DNA from: Marinilactibacillus sp. Marseille-P9653
GTDB taxonomy: Bacteria > Bacillota > Bacilli > Lactobacillales > Carnobacteriaceae_A
DNA: 64,000 nucleotides
Assembly: GCF_916618885.1 (NCBI RefSeq)
Contig: NZ_CAKAKH010000001.1
Location: 806,001 to 870,000, forward strand
Direction of reading: 5' to 3'
Shown here: positions 50,133 through 60,002 of the stretch, in pieces
Layout of the letters: every line of letters begins with the position of its first letter
How positions within the stretch are numbered: the stretch's first letter is position 1
Notes under the pieces: model-generated
Told to the model about the DNA's origin: nothing
The model's input: only the letters and a program-made list of their open reading frames with translations
Database searches by the model: none
Translations under genes and position numbers: made by a program

Positions 50133-51566
50133 ATGAATTTAGAAACAATCATTGGACTGGAAGTACACGTAGAGTTAAAAACAGATTCTAAAATGTTTTC
50201 TCCCTCACCGGCGCACTTCGGTGCTGAACCGAATACAAATACGAACGTCATTGACTGGGGCTACCCAGGAGTACTTCCGGTAGTAAATGAACGAGCAATT
50301 GAATTTGGAATGCGTGCAGCATTAGCATTGAATTGTACGATTTCACAAGATACAAAGTTCGACCGTAAAAATTACTTTTATCCAGATAATCCAAAGGCTT
50401 ATCAAATTTCTCAATTCGATCGTCCTATTGGACACGATGGTTGGATTGATATTGAAGTGAACGGAAAAACAAAAAGAATTCGGATCGAACGTGTACACTT
50501 GGAAGAAGACGCAGGAAAAAACACGCATGGAACAGATGGGTACTCATACGTTGATTTGAATCGTCAAGGAACTCCATTGATCGAGATTGTTTCAGAAGCT
50601 GATATGCGTTCTCCAGAAGAGGCTTACGCTTATCTAGAGGCTTTGAAGCAAATTGTACAATTCACTGGCGTTTCAGATGTTAAAATGGAAGAAGGCTCTA
50701 TGCGTTGTGATGCCAACGTTTCTTTAAGACCATTTGGACAAGAAGCATTTGGTACAAAAGCGGAACTTAAAAACTTAAACTCTTTTAACTATGTTCGTAA
50801 AGGACTAGCTTATGAAGTTGAACGTCAAGAAAAAGTATTGATGGCTGGCGGCGAGTTATTACAAGAAACAAGAAGATATGATGAGTCAACTGGAAATACG
50901 CTTTTGATGCGTGTTAAAGAAGGTTCAAGTGATTACCGTTACTTCCCTGAACCAGATATTCCAAGACTGATCATTGAAGATGAATGGGTTGAAGCGGTTC
51001 GCAACTCTTTACCAGAGATGCCAAAAGAAAGAAGAGCTCGTTACGTTCGTGAATTAAATATTCCTGAATATGATGCAGAAGTGCTCACTTCTTCAAAAGA
51101 ACTTTCTGATTTCTTTGATGGTACACTGTCATTTGATGCAGATGCCAAGCAAGTGTCTAACTGGTTAATGGGAGAAGTCTCTGCCTACTTGAATAGTGAA
51201 AAAATGGGCATTGATGAAACAGCCTTAACACCGAAAGCGTTGGCTGAAATGATCCATTTAATAGCAGATGGAACAATCTCTTCGAAAATCGCTAAAAAAG
51301 TCTTCCGTGAGCTGATTGTTAACGGAAGTGATAACGTAGAGTCATTGGTAGAAGAAAAAGGTTGGGCGCAGTTAAGTGATCCAAGTAAACTACTACCAGT
51401 TATCAATGAGATTTTAGATCAAAATGAACAATCGATTGAAGATTATAAGAATGGTAGAGATCGTGCTATCGGATTCCTTGTAGGACAGATCATGAAACAA
51501 ACACGTGGTCAAGCTAATCCGGGTGTCGTGAACCAACTGCTAAAAGAAGAAATTGAAAAACGATAA
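50133..51566 (+). CDS. gatB: Aspartyl/glutamyl-tRNA amidotransferase subunit B
   Basis: tRNA-binding and kinase subunit of GatCAB. The 477-residue protein has the conserved [18 protein letters not shown] start, the [20 protein letters not shown] block, [11 protein letters not shown], and a C-terminal YqeY-like tail ending with [21 protein letters not shown] in the end of gatA serves as its ribosome site. Complete and standard. Confidence 0.97.
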   Translation: MNLETIIGLEVHVELKTDSKMFSPSPAHFGAEPNTNTNVIDWGYPGVLPVVNERAIEFGMRAALALNCTISQDTKFDRKNYFYPDNPKAYQISQFDRPIGHDGWIDIEVNGKTKRIRIERVHLEEDAGKNTHGTDGYSYVDLNRQGTPLIEIVSEADMRSPEEAYAYLEALKQIVQFTGVSDVKMEEGSMRCDANVSLRPFGQEAFGTKAELKNLNSFNYVRKGLAYEVERQEKVLMAGGELLQETRRYDESTGNTLLMRVKEGSSDYRYFPEPDIPRLIIEDEWVEAVRNSLPEMPKERRARYVRELNIPEYDAEVLTSSKELSDFFDGTLSFDADAKQVSNWLMGEVSAYLNSEKMGIDETALTPKALAEMIHLIADGTISSKIAKKVFRELIVNGSDNVESLVEEKGWAQLSDPSKLLPVINEILDQNEQSIEDYKNGRDRAIGFLVGQIMKQTRGQANPGVVNQLLKEEIEKR

Positions 51567-51607
51567 ACATTGAGTATTAAAAATGTTTATAGGGGGAACT
51601 CTTAGAT

Positions 51608-52621
51608 ATGAGAAAAAGAGCAAGGATTATCTACAATCCAACATCAGGAAGAGAACAAGTAAAAAGGTCTCTTCCCGATATTCTCAAAGTTTATGAAGAT
51701 TTTGGTTATGACACAAGTGCTTACTGTACAACTACTGAACCTTTATCTGCTCAGAAAGAGGCCAAACGATGCGCTGACGAACAATTCGATCTTGTGATCG
51801 CTGCTGGTGGAGATGGAACAATCAACGAAGTCATTAACGGGATTGCCGTAGCTGAAAAACGCCCTAAAGTTGCCATCATTCCAGCTGGAACGACGAACGA
51901 CTATGCGAGAGCGCTGCACGTTCCTAGAGGTAATCTAGTAGCTGCTGCAAAAGTGATTGAAAAAGATCAGTCTGTATTTATGGATATTGGTAAAGTAAGT
52001 ACAGCTTCAGAAGAACGCTTTTTCATGAATATTGGTGCAGCTGGCTTTCTTTCTGAAGTATCTTATGAAGTTCCTGCTAATATGAAATCTTTATTTGGTT
52101 CACTGGCCTACTTTGCAAAAGGGGCAGAATTACTTCCTAGAATAGGTAAAGTCCCTGTTCGGGTAGAATATGATGATGGAGTTTACGAAGGACAAGCGTC
52201 TATGGTATTTGTTGCTTTGACGAACTCTGTAGGTGGCTTTGAAGAAATCGCTCCTGATAAAACTCTAGGAGACGGTAAATTTACACTGATCATTGTGAAA
52301 GCAACGAATCTTGTTGAAATCATGAGACTGGTTACACTGCTAATGAATGATGGAAAACATATTAATAGCCCAAATATTGTGTATACTAAAACAAGTAAAG
52401 TTGTCACAGAAACAATCGGTGACCGTAAACTCATGATCAATATTGATGGTGAGTATGGTGGAGATGCACCAGCTACATTTATCAATTACCGACAACATAT
52501 CGAAATGGTTGGAGATATTGATGGAATGAAATTGGACATTGATACACGAGATGCTACAATGGAAGAGAAGGAAACTGACTTTATCAAACAAGTGTCTGAA
52601 CTGGAAGATCAAAGTCAGTAA
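51608..52621 (+). CDS. dgkB: Diacylglycerol kinase (DgkB/DagK)
   Basis: Soluble lipid kinase that returns diacylglycerol, a by-product of lipoteichoic acid synthesis, to phosphatidic acid. Motifs: YNPTSGREQVKRSLPDIL at the start, nucleotide-binding GGDGTINEVINGI, IPAGTTNDYARAL and NIGAAGFLSEV. 337 residues, a little longer than Bacillus DgkB because of an acidic tail. It is 41 bases after gatB behind an AGGGGGA site. Its role links to the LTA synthase in this window. Confidence 0.93.
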   Translation: MRKRARIIYNPTSGREQVKRSLPDILKVYEDFGYDTSAYCTTTEPLSAQKEAKRCADEQFDLVIAAGGDGTINEVINGIAVAEKRPKVAIIPAGTTNDYARALHVPRGNLVAAAKVIEKDQSVFMDIGKVSTASEERFFMNIGAAGFLSEVSYEVPANMKSLFGSLAYFAKGAELLPRIGKVPVRVEYDDGVYEGQASMVFVALTNSVGGFEEIAPDKTLGDGKFTLIIVKATNLVEIMRLVTLLMNDGKHINSPNIVYTKTSKVVTETIGDRKLMINIDGEYGGDAPATFINYRQHIEMVGDIDGMKLDIDTRDATMEEKETDFIKQVSELEDQSQ

Positions 52622-52633
52622 AATGATGATGTG

Positions 52634-52668
52634 AAGCGTACAGTATCTTAGGTCTGTACGCTTTTATA
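52634..52668 (+). terminator. Hairpin after dgkB
   Basis: A perfect 10-bp stem (AAGCGTACAG at 52634-52643, CTGTACGCTT at 52654-52663) with a 10-nt loop; the T run is short, so it may only attenuate. Confidence 0.6.
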
Positions 52669-52700
52669 CTATATGTAAGAATTAAAAAGGAGTATTCATT

Positions 52701-54080
52701 TTGAATAAAAAGAAATTTACAGCACCTGTATTAAAGAACAAAGATTACACAGCAACGGTTGAAGATCTGACACACGAGGGATTTGGCGTAGTTAAAATCG
52801 ATAATTTCCCTGTGTTTGTAGAAGGCGCTTTGCCGGAAGAAGAAGTGACATTCAAAGTCGTAAAAATTGGTAAGAAATTTGCCTTTGGTAAATTAATGGA
52901 AGTCTTGACTTCTAGCCCAGACCGCGTTGAAATTTTGGACAAAGTTTATGCTCAGACAGGTACTATGCCACTACAACACTTATCTTATGATGCACAACTT
53001 AGATTCAAAAAAGATCAAGTCGTTCGCGTATTTGAACGAATTGCTAAATTACCAGAAGTTCCAATAGCAGACGTTATCGGTATGGATGAGCCTTATGGTT
53101 ACAGAAATAAAGCGCAGATTCCAGTTCGTAAAATTGATGGGAAAATGGAAACAGGGTTTTTCAGAAAAAATAGTCATGACCTGATTCCATTAGAAGATTT
53201 TGTGATTCAAGATCCTAAAATCGATGAAGCCGTTGTTACTGTACGCGATATTCTGAAGAGATTCCATATTAAACCTTATGATGAAATCAACCATAAAGGT
53301 GATATCCGTCATATTCTTGTAAGAAGAGGACATTATACTGGAGAATTAATGGTTGTATTAGTTACTCGTACAAGTGATCTTTCCAGAGAAAATGAAATTA
53401 TTGAAGCGATCAAAGAAAAATTGCCAGAATTAGTGAGTTTAATTCAAAATATTAATCCTGATAAAACAAACGTTATATTGGGAAGAGACCACCGTGTATT
53501 ATACGGGGAAGATGGCTATCATGATACATTGCTAGGAGATACTTACTTTATATCTCACGAATCTTTCTATCAAATTAATCCCGTTCAAACTCAGATTCTT
53601 TATCAGACAGCCATTGACTTTGCAGAACTGACTGGAGAAGAAACAGTGATCGATGCTTATTGTGGTATTGGAACATTAACTTTAGGTTTAGCTAAAAAAG
53701 CGAAACATGTTTACGGACTTGAAATCGTTAATACTGCTATCAAAAATGCCAACCGTAATGTTCAAGTAAACGATGTAGAGAATGTTTCCTTCAAAGTCGG
53801 TGCTGCTGAAGAGTTGATGGTAGAATGGAATAACCGTAATGACAGCGTAGATGTTCTTGTTGTAGATCCGCCAAGAAAAGGTCTAGCTAAAGAATTTGTG
53901 GATGCAGTACTTGTGATGAAACCTAAGAAAATGGTTTATGTCAGTTGTAACCCTGCAACCTTAGCAAGAGACTTAAAACTACTGCATGAAGGTGGATACG
54001 AAATCGTACAAGCTCAACCAGTAGATTTATTCCCACAAACGCATCATATAGAGACAGTTGTTCAATTGCGCAGAAAATAA
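52701..54080 (+). CDS. rlmCD: 23S rRNA (uracil-C5)-methyltransferase, RlmCD type
   Basis: SAM-dependent enzyme of the TrmA/RumA family that makes m5U in 23S rRNA (in Bacillus RlmCD methylates U747 and U1939). An N-terminal TRAM domain (residues about 12-72) precedes the methyltransferase domain, with VIDAYCGIGTLTLGLAKKA, VDPPRKGL and the catalytic Cys in VYVSCNPATLARDL. The CxxC cluster expected before PLQHLSYDAQL is TGTM here, so the 4Fe-4S site is absent. Start is TTG at 52701 behind AAGGAG. 459 residues. Confidence 0.9.
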   Translation: MNKKKFTAPVLKNKDYTATVEDLTHEGFGVVKIDNFPVFVEGALPEEEVTFKVVKIGKKFAFGKLMEVLTSSPDRVEILDKVYAQTGTMPLQHLSYDAQLRFKKDQVVRVFERIAKLPEVPIADVIGMDEPYGYRNKAQIPVRKIDGKMETGFFRKNSHDLIPLEDFVIQDPKIDEAVVTVRDILKRFHIKPYDEINHKGDIRHILVRRGHYTGELMVVLVTRTSDLSRENEIIEAIKEKLPELVSLIQNINPDKTNVILGRDHRVLYGEDGYHDTLLGDTYFISHESFYQINPVQTQILYQTAIDFAELTGEETVIDAYCGIGTLTLGLAKKAKHVYGLEIVNTAIKNANRNVQVNDVENVSFKVGAAEELMVEWNNRNDSVDVLVVDPPRKGLAKEFVDAVLVMKPKKMVYVSCNPATLARDLKLLHEGGYEIVQAQPVDLFPQTHHIETVVQLRRK

Positions 54081-54094
54081 ACTCAGTAAGTCAA

Positions 54095-54137
54095 ACTACT
54101 GTGATTCGGTAACTAAGCGAATCACAGTAGTTTTTTT
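54095..54137 (+). terminator. Strong terminator of rlmCD
   Basis: A perfect 14-bp stem (54095-54108 with 54118-54131) and a 9-nt loop is followed by T7. Confidence 0.93.
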
Positions 54138-54238
54138 AGTATTCAATAAGTATATAGCCTTTTGTTGAAACCATTCATTTTGAAAGATTAAAACCAATTG
54201 TTTAGTGACGAATTTTCTTATTAAAGGTTAAAGCAAAA

Positions 54239-54268
54239 TTGTGTAGAGACCCATAGATACGGTATAAT
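54239..54268 (+). promoter_or_regulatory. Promoter of the unknown gene before exoA
   Basis: TTGTGT (54239-54244) and a perfect TATAAT (54263-54268) are separated by 18 bp, about 70 bases ahead of the next gene. Confidence 0.6.
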
Positions 54269-54340
54269 GGCTTCAGTTTTTAAAATAGAGTAACTACGAG
54301 TTCATTCATTCAAAAGCTTGTACTGAATTAAGTAAGGAGA

Positions 54341-55084
54341 GTGGAAGTAACGAGAAGAACGAGAGATATTTTTTATATTAGTGCAAATAGTATTAAGCAA
54401 TATTATATCTATTACGGCATGGAATTTCATGAATTTATTAGACACGTCCCTAGTGAGCTTGATAATATATTAGTAACAGATGGAAAATACACAACAAATG
54501 ACTATAATAGGAATATGCTTTTAGAAACAGCTAAGGGTAAAAAAGGAATCGTTGAGCTTTCAAAAGAGGATATTTATGGTTTAGGAAATTTCCATTGGAT
54601 TGATTATGATAGTGAAGGTCGTCTAGATCATTGTACACCTCAAGAAAAAGCAGAAATACTTTACTTATCTCATTTCGGACAGCCGATGCATTCTCCATTT
54701 TTTGACCGTTTAAATAATCAATTCGTTTATCTTGCCCACGATGACGGGTGGTTCTGCAAATTGTACTGTAAAGAAATGGCGGTCTTTAAAGAAATAATCG
54801 CTAATAAAATGGTTGCTGAATTTTCTACCAATAAGAGAAGAAAAATCTATCCAATGAATGACAGTATAAAAAGTCAGCTTCTAGACTTAACGAATCAAGG
54901 ACTATTAATAGATTTTTCTAACATTTACAGGGATAATAAAGAAATCAGTCTTCACTATTATGTGGTTGGTCACTATCAGAATATGGATGATATGTATCAT
55001 GATCTTGAACGAAACAAGCAGATAGCAGAAATAAAAGGGTATATTAAGCATAAGAATAAGAAGTGGGCAATTTATCAGCAATGA
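54341..55084 (+). CDS. Conserved-looking protein of unknown function
   Basis: A 247-residue soluble protein without signal or membrane segments that I do not recognise. It has a basic start (VTRRTRDIFYISAN) and a central block rich in aromatic, His and Cys residues, including HWIDYDSEGRLDHCTPQEKA, LSHFGQPMHSPFFD and DDGWFCKLYCKEM. The frame cannot extend upstream (TAA at 54329), and the only start before residue 27 is the GTG at 54341, just one base from AAGGAG, an unusual spacing; a non-standard start further in (e.g. ATT) is possible. It lies 46 bases upstream of exoA and probably shares its transcript. Confidence 0.72.
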   Translation: MEVTRRTRDIFYISANSIKQYYIYYGMEFHEFIRHVPSELDNILVTDGKYTTNDYNRNMLLETAKGKKGIVELSKEDIYGLGNFHWIDYDSEGRLDHCTPQEKAEILYLSHFGQPMHSPFFDRLNNQFVYLAHDDGWFCKLYCKEMAVFKEIIANKMVAEFSTNKRRKIYPMNDSIKSQLLDLTNQGLLIDFSNIYRDNKEISLHYYVVGHYQNMDDMYHDLERNKQIAEIKGYIKHKNKKWAIYQQ

Positions 55085-55130
55085 ATATCTGTAAAAAGTT
55101 ACGAATAAAAAGATTTAAAGGAGAATAACA

Positions 55131-55961
55131 GTGAAATTAATTACATGGAATATGGATTCATTAAATGCGACGCTGACAAGTGATTCAGCAAGAGCTGTAT
55201 TATCAAGAGAAGTATTAAATACGATAATAGAACAGGAACCTGATGTTATCGCTATACAGGAAACGAAATTACCAAGAACAGGACCGTCTAAAAAACATGC
55301 AGAAATATTAGAGAGATTTTTCCCGGAGTATGACTATGTCTGGCGCATTTCCGAAGAACCTGCGAGAAAAAGTTATGCTGGAACCATGTTTTTATACAAA
55401 AACCACTTAGATCCTATTGTAACGTATCCTAAAATTGATGCACCGGATACAATGGACGTAGAAGGTCGGATGATTACTTTAGAATTTGATACATTTTATA
55501 TTACTCAAGTTTATACCCCCAATTCTGGCTCGGAACTAGTCCGCTTAAAAGAGCGCCAAATTTGGGACGAAAAGTATGCAAAATACTTAGCTAGTTTGGA
55601 TGAAAAAAAACCAGTCCTTGCTACAGGAGACTTCAATGTGGCACATAAAGAAATTGATTTGGCGAATCCAAACAATAATCGTCGGTCAGCCGGATTTACG
55701 GATGAGGAGCGAGAAGGTTTCACAAGACTTTTAGATAAAGGATTCACAGACACCTTCCGCTATGTACATGGGGATGTAACTGGACAATACTCGTGGTGGA
55801 ATCAGCGTGTGAAGACAAGTAAAGTGAATAACTCCGGCTGGAGAATTGACTACTGGTTGGTTAGTGATAGAGTAGCTGAAAAAGTTCAGAAATCTGATAT
55901 CATCGACTCAGGAATACGTCAAGATCACACACCACTGTTACTTGAAATAGAGATAGATTAA
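55131..55961 (+). CDS. exoA: Exodeoxyribonuclease III / AP endonuclease ExoA
   Basis: Mg2+-dependent nuclease of base-excision repair, cutting at abasic sites and trimming 3' ends. The 276-residue protein has the ExoIII-family order: LITWNMDSLNA, IAIQETKLPRTG with the metal-ligand Glu, YTPNSGSELVRLKER, ATGDFNVAHKEIDLANP, WNQRVKTSKVNNSGWRIDYW and the terminal QDHTPLLLEIEI catalytic His. It starts at GTG behind AAAGGAG. Confidence 0.93.
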   Translation: MKLITWNMDSLNATLTSDSARAVLSREVLNTIIEQEPDVIAIQETKLPRTGPSKKHAEILERFFPEYDYVWRISEEPARKSYAGTMFLYKNHLDPIVTYPKIDAPDTMDVEGRMITLEFDTFYITQVYTPNSGSELVRLKERQIWDEKYAKYLASLDEKKPVLATGDFNVAHKEIDLANPNNNRRSAGFTDEEREGFTRLLDKGFTDTFRYVHGDVTGQYSWWNQRVKTSKVNNSGWRIDYWLVSDRVAEKVQKSDIIDSGIRQDHTPLLLEIEID

Positions 55962-56003
55962 TGAACTATACGAGTTTATAAACATTAATCTCAATTTAAA
56001 TAA

Positions 56004-56051
56004 AATACAACAGTCCTAGGTTGGTTAACTTATGACTGTTGTATTTTTTTA
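56004..56051 (+). terminator. Terminator of exoA
   Basis: A perfect 12-bp stem (56004-56015 with 56034-56045) with an 18-nt loop is followed by T7. Confidence 0.85.
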
Positions 56052-56176
56052 ATTCCTAGAGCAGTAGTTAGACTACTGTTGTGAGTACACATTCGCACTC
56101 GTCAAAATATAAATTGTAAAGATTTATCCCAAAGGATATAATGACTTCAATCAATGAAATGAAGGAGAATAGCATA

Positions 56177-56851
56177 ATGGAATTTGAGATTGAAGGAAAA
56201 TATCCGGCGCTTAGATGTACGCTAGATCGTGGAGAAACGATTATAACAAGTTCAGGCAATATGTCTTGGATGACACAGGGCTTTGAACTCGAAACATCAA
56301 GTCGAGGAGGACTTTTTAAAGGATTTACTCGAGCGATAACGGGAGAAGGCATGTTTCAAAATACTTATAGAGCGGTAAATAATCAACAAGAAATTGTTTT
56401 TTCGGCATCACTACCTGGAGAAATTGTTCATATTGAAATGAACGGTCAGATTATCATGGCTCAGAAAAGTGCTTTTCTTGCGTCTACTGAACATGTGAAT
56501 TTTGAAGTAGCATTAACTAAAAAGTTTTCCGCTGGTTTAATGGGTGGAGAAGGATTTGTCCTGCAGAAATTCTCAGGTAAAGGTGATTTGTTTTTAGAGG
56601 CGGATGGTTCTCTAATTGACTACCAATTAAAGCATGGGGAAGCTTTGCTAGTTGATCAAGGACATGTATTCATGTTCGATGAAAGTATTACATATTCCAT
56701 TGAAACAGTAAAAGGATTAAAAAACATGATGTTCGGAGGAGAAGGAGCCTTTCTGGTCAAGCTTGTGGGACCCGGGAAAGTGACCTTACAGACGATGCCC
56801 ATTAGTACGCTTGCTTCACAAATTATTCCTTATGTTCCTTCTAGTAATTAA
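56177..56851 (+). CDS. TIGR00266 / AIM24 family protein
   Basis: A 224-residue all-beta protein of the AIM24 family, function unknown in bacteria. Typical pieces are YPALRCTLDRGETIITSSGN followed by MSWMTQGFELET, KGFTRAITGEGMF and GGEGAFLVKLVGPGKV near the end. The frame opens at 56141, but AAGGAG (56161-56166) before the ATG at 56177 and the conserved MEFEIEGKYPALRC start set the coordinates. Monocistronic. Confidence 0.88.
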   Translation: MEFEIEGKYPALRCTLDRGETIITSSGNMSWMTQGFELETSSRGGLFKGFTRAITGEGMFQNTYRAVNNQQEIVFSASLPGEIVHIEMNGQIIMAQKSAFLASTEHVNFEVALTKKFSAGLMGGEGFVLQKFSGKGDLFLEADGSLIDYQLKHGEALLVDQGHVFMFDESITYSIETVKGLKNMMFGGEGAFLVKLVGPGKVTLQTMPISTLASQIIPYVPSSN

Positions 56852-56906
56852 ATGATTTACTTAAGAAGATAATAATTTTAATGTGAAAAATTGAATGAAT
56901 CAATGA

Positions 56907-56948
56907 GTTTCTCTATCCCAAAAATTATTGGAGTGGAGAAACTTTTTT
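56907..56948 (+). terminator. Terminator of the AIM24 gene
   Basis: GTTTCTC (from 56907) pairs with GAGAAAC (ending 56942), extended by weaker pairs, and is followed by T6. Confidence 0.75.
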
Positions 56949-57190
56949 GTCGTTAAATATGCAAAAAGATCATCATAATAAGATGCTTAAACCCAGAAAG
57001 TGAACGATAGCGATTATTGCGATTAAAAAGAAGGGGGATTGATTCTGATAGCGATACCAACATTGCTGTTATAGTTGTTATGGATAGTAAGATTAAGTTG
57101 CTTTTACCATTTTTAGGACTATAATAATGATAGAATTTAAAGGTCTTAATTTAATTTTATATTAAATTGATTCAAGAGAGGAAAATAAAC
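56949..57190 (+). promoter_or_regulatory. Upstream region of the P-type ATPase operon with a likely promoter
   Basis: TTGCTT (57098-57103) and TATAAT (57120-57125) are 16 bp apart. Downstream of them an AT-rich inverted repeat, AATTTAA (57148-57154) and TTAAATT (57162-57168), could be an operator. The left half (about 56960-57100) holds no intact gene; its minus strand gives hydrophobic stretches in two frames that may be a decayed membrane gene, but this is weak. Confidence 0.5.
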
Positions 57191-60001
57191 ATGAATAATG
57201 CTAAAAATAGTGATCAAAGTACATTAGCGTCATTACAATCGGATGATGTTTTTGAAGCTTTAGATACCCGAAAAGGAGGATTGAGTGCAGAAGAGATTCA
57301 AGAAAAACGAGAAATGTTTGGATTCAACAAGATAGACGAACCAGAAGGAGAATCCGTCTTCATTCAATTCATCAGACATTTTATTAGTTTAATGGCTGTT
57401 TTACTATGGGTAGGTGGTACAGTAGCCTTCTTTTTCACTGATACTCCGCAACTTGGAATCGCTATTTGGTTAGTCAATGTCATTAATGGGTTATTCAGTT
57501 TTTTCCAAGAAAGTAAAGCTAGTAAAGCAACAGATGCCCTCAAAAAAATGTTATCTTCTTATGCACGAGTCGTTAGAAACAATAGTGAACAGCAAATTCT
57601 AACTGAAGAATTAGTTCCTGGAGATGTCTTGATGGTAGAAGAAGGAGACAAAATAGCTGCAGACGCTAGATTGATTTCTTCCAACGACTTGCAAGTCAAC
57701 CAGTCCGCACTTACGGGAGAGTCTAACCCCGTTAGGCGAAACGAACTGCCTATTAGTCCGGAAGATTTATCTAGTTTCGAATACAAAAATATGATTTTTG
57801 CAGGAACGACTGTCTCCAGTGGTAGTGGTACAGCAGTGGTTACCAAAACAGCTATGAATACAGAATTTGGTAAAATTGCCAAATTAACACAAAGTCTTGG
57901 AGATGAAAAAAGTCCTTTACAAAAAGATTTAGATAAATTAACCAAACAGATTTCTATTATTGCCATTTCAGTTGGAGTTTTATTTTTCCTAGCAGCTATT
58001 TTATTCGTTGAACAACCGGTTGCTCAAGCATTTGTTTTCTCGCTAGGGATGATCGTAGCCTTCATACCAGAAGGATTACTTCCAACAGTTACGCTATCTT
58101 TAGCTATGGCGGTACAGCGAATGGCGAAGGAACATGCATTGGTTAAAAAACTTTCTTCCGTTGAAGCACTAGGATCTACATCTGTCATTTGTTCAGACAA
58201 AACAGGTACGTTGACTCAAAATGAAATGACAGTCAATCATGTATGGTTGCCTACTCAAGAATTCGAAGTGACTGGACTAGGATATGCTCCCGAAGGCGAA
58301 ATCCAGGCAGATGGAACAAGCATTGATGCTAATAACCATGCAGATCTGAAGTTGATTCTGTCCGCTGCTGCGTTATGTAGTAATGCTAGAATCTTACCTC
58401 CAAATGAAGAAAATCCGAGATATACAGTATTAGGAGATCCTACAGAGGCATGCTTAGGGGTAGCTGCAGAAAAAGCTGGATTAGTCCCTGAAGCAATTGA
58501 AAGCCAAGCGATGAGATTGCGAGAGTTGCCATTTGATTCAACAAGAAAAAGAATGTCAACGATTCACCAATTGACAAAACCATTAGATGGGGCTAAAAAA
58601 ATTGCTTATGCTAAAGGTGCGCCTAAAGAAACAGTTGATTTGTGTACAACTATTCGTGTTGATGGGAAAGTTATTCCACTTGATGAAGAACAGAGAATCA
58701 GTATTATGGAAGCAAATGACCAATATGCTAGACAAGGTTTGCGGGTATTAGCTATTGCTTATCGCGATCTATCCAAAGCTGAAAATCTTCCTAGAGCAAT
58801 GAGTGAATATACACCAGAACTTATTGAACAAGATATGGTATTTATCGGGCTTGTCGTCATGGCAGACCCTCCCAGAGAAGAAGTAGCGGCTGCGGTAGAA
58901 AAATGTCGTGAAGCCGATATTCGAATCATCATGATCACAGGGGATTATGGCCTGACTGCTGAAAGTATTGCAAAACGTATTGGTATTGTAAAAGGAGAAC
59001 ATCCACGGGTCATTACAGGAACTGAACTTGAGAAAATGACAGATGAATCATTGAAGGAAGCATTATCCGATGAAGTGATTTTTGCGCGTGTTGCACCGGA
59101 TCAGAAATATCGTGTCGTAGTCAATCTTCAAGAGTTAGGAAACGTTGTAGCTGTTACAGGAGATGGTGTAAACGATGCACCTGCACTTAAAAAAGCAGAT
59201 ATTGGTGTGGCCATGGGAATTACTGGAACAGATGTAGCGAAAGAATCTGCGGATATGATTTTAACAGATGATAATTTTTCATCAATCGTGCGAGCAGTAG
59301 AAGAGGGTAGAGCGGTCTACGACAATATTCAAAAATTTTTACTTTATATCTTCAATAGTAATATGTCTGAAGCTGTTCCATCAGCAGCGTTTCTACTATC
59401 TAGAGGAATGATTCCTTTACCGTTAACGATCATGCAAATTCTTGCGATCGATTTAGGAACGGATTTAATCCCTGCTTTAGGATTAGGAACAGAATTGCCA
59501 GAACCAACAGTCATGCAAAGACCACCTCGTCCAAAACATGCAACACTATTAAATCGTAAAATTTTAATCAAAGCATTTTTATGGTATGGCATTATCGCTT
59601 CTGCTATTGCGATGGGTGCATATTTCTATGTAAACCTTATTCACGGAAATGCCTTTGCTAACTTAGCAGATTCAGGATTGATCTACCGTCAAGCAACTAC
59701 GATGACTCTTGGAGCGATTATTTTTTGTCAAATAGGCGCAGCATTTAATAGTAGAACTGAAACGCAATCTGTGTTTTCCATAGGATTGTTCAGCAATAAG
59801 TTAATCAATAACGGGATTATTTTTGAAGTCTTTTTACTGATTATCTTGGCTTATGTTCCTTTATTCCACGGTCTATTTAATACAGCACCATTAGCTATGC
59901 TTGACTGGATATTTTTGATTTTATGCCCAATTCCAGTAGTTGGCCTAGAAGAAGCGCGTAAATATTATATAAGACATAAAAATAAAAAGGAGGCGGCATA
60001 A
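57191..60001 (+). CDS. P2C-like cation-transporting P-type ATPase (Na+/K+-ATPase-type)
   Basis: A 936-residue ion pump. N-terminal cation-ATPase domain, actuator loop with LTGES, phosphorylated Asp336 in CSDKTGTLTQNEMTV, hinge TGDGVNDAPALKKADIGVAMG and ten predicted helices. Ion-site residues follow the animal Na+/K+-ATPase and not SERCA: TM4 IPEGLLPTVTLSLAMAVQR (about residue 293), TM5 NSNMSEAVPS (about 721) and TM6 IDLGTDLIPALGLGTE (about 753). There is no beta subunit. The frame opens at 57167, but GAGAGGA before the ATG at 57191 sets the start. The next gene, a TrkA-like protein, begins 1 base after the stop. Transported ion is inferred, likely Na+ and/or K+. Confidence 0.9.
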   Translation: MNNAKNSDQSTLASLQSDDVFEALDTRKGGLSAEEIQEKREMFGFNKIDEPEGESVFIQFIRHFISLMAVLLWVGGTVAFFFTDTPQLGIAIWLVNVINGLFSFFQESKASKATDALKKMLSSYARVVRNNSEQQILTEELVPGDVLMVEEGDKIAADARLISSNDLQVNQSALTGESNPVRRNELPISPEDLSSFEYKNMIFAGTTVSSGSGTAVVTKTAMNTEFGKIAKLTQSLGDEKSPLQKDLDKLTKQISIIAISVGVLFFLAAILFVEQPVAQAFVFSLGMIVAFIPEGLLPTVTLSLAMAVQRMAKEHALVKKLSSVEALGSTSVICSDKTGTLTQNEMTVNHVWLPTQEFEVTGLGYAPEGEIQADGTSIDANNHADLKLILSAAALCSNARILPPNEENPRYTVLGDPTEACLGVAAEKAGLVPEAIESQAMRLRELPFDSTRKRMSTIHQLTKPLDGAKKIAYAKGAPKETVDLCTTIRVDGKVIPLDEEQRISIMEANDQYARQGLRVLAIAYRDLSKAENLPRAMSEYTPELIEQDMVFIGLVVMADPPREEVAAAVEKCREADIRIIMITGDYGLTAESIAKRIGIVKGEHPRVITGTELEKMTDESLKEALSDEVIFARVAPDQKYRVVVNLQELGNVVAVTGDGVNDAPALKKADIGVAMGITGTDVAKESADMILTDDNFSSIVRAVEEGRAVYDNIQKFLLYIFNSNMSEAVPSAAFLLSRGMIPLPLTIMQILAIDLGTDLIPALGLGTELPEPTVMQRPPRPKHATLLNRKILIKAFLWYGIIASAIAMGAYFYVNLIHGNAFANLADSGLIYRQATTMTLGAIIFCQIGAAFNSRTETQSVFSIGLFSNKLINNGIIFEVFLLIILAYVPLFHGLFNTAPLAMLDWIFLILCPIPVVGLEEARKYYIRHKNKKEAA

Positions 60002-60002
60002 A

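Noticed and set aside
56960-57100. Decayed membrane-protein gene on the minus strand before the ATPase
   Set aside because: Hydrophobic stretches occur in two frames but there is no start, ribosome site or family match, so it was noted only as a possibility.
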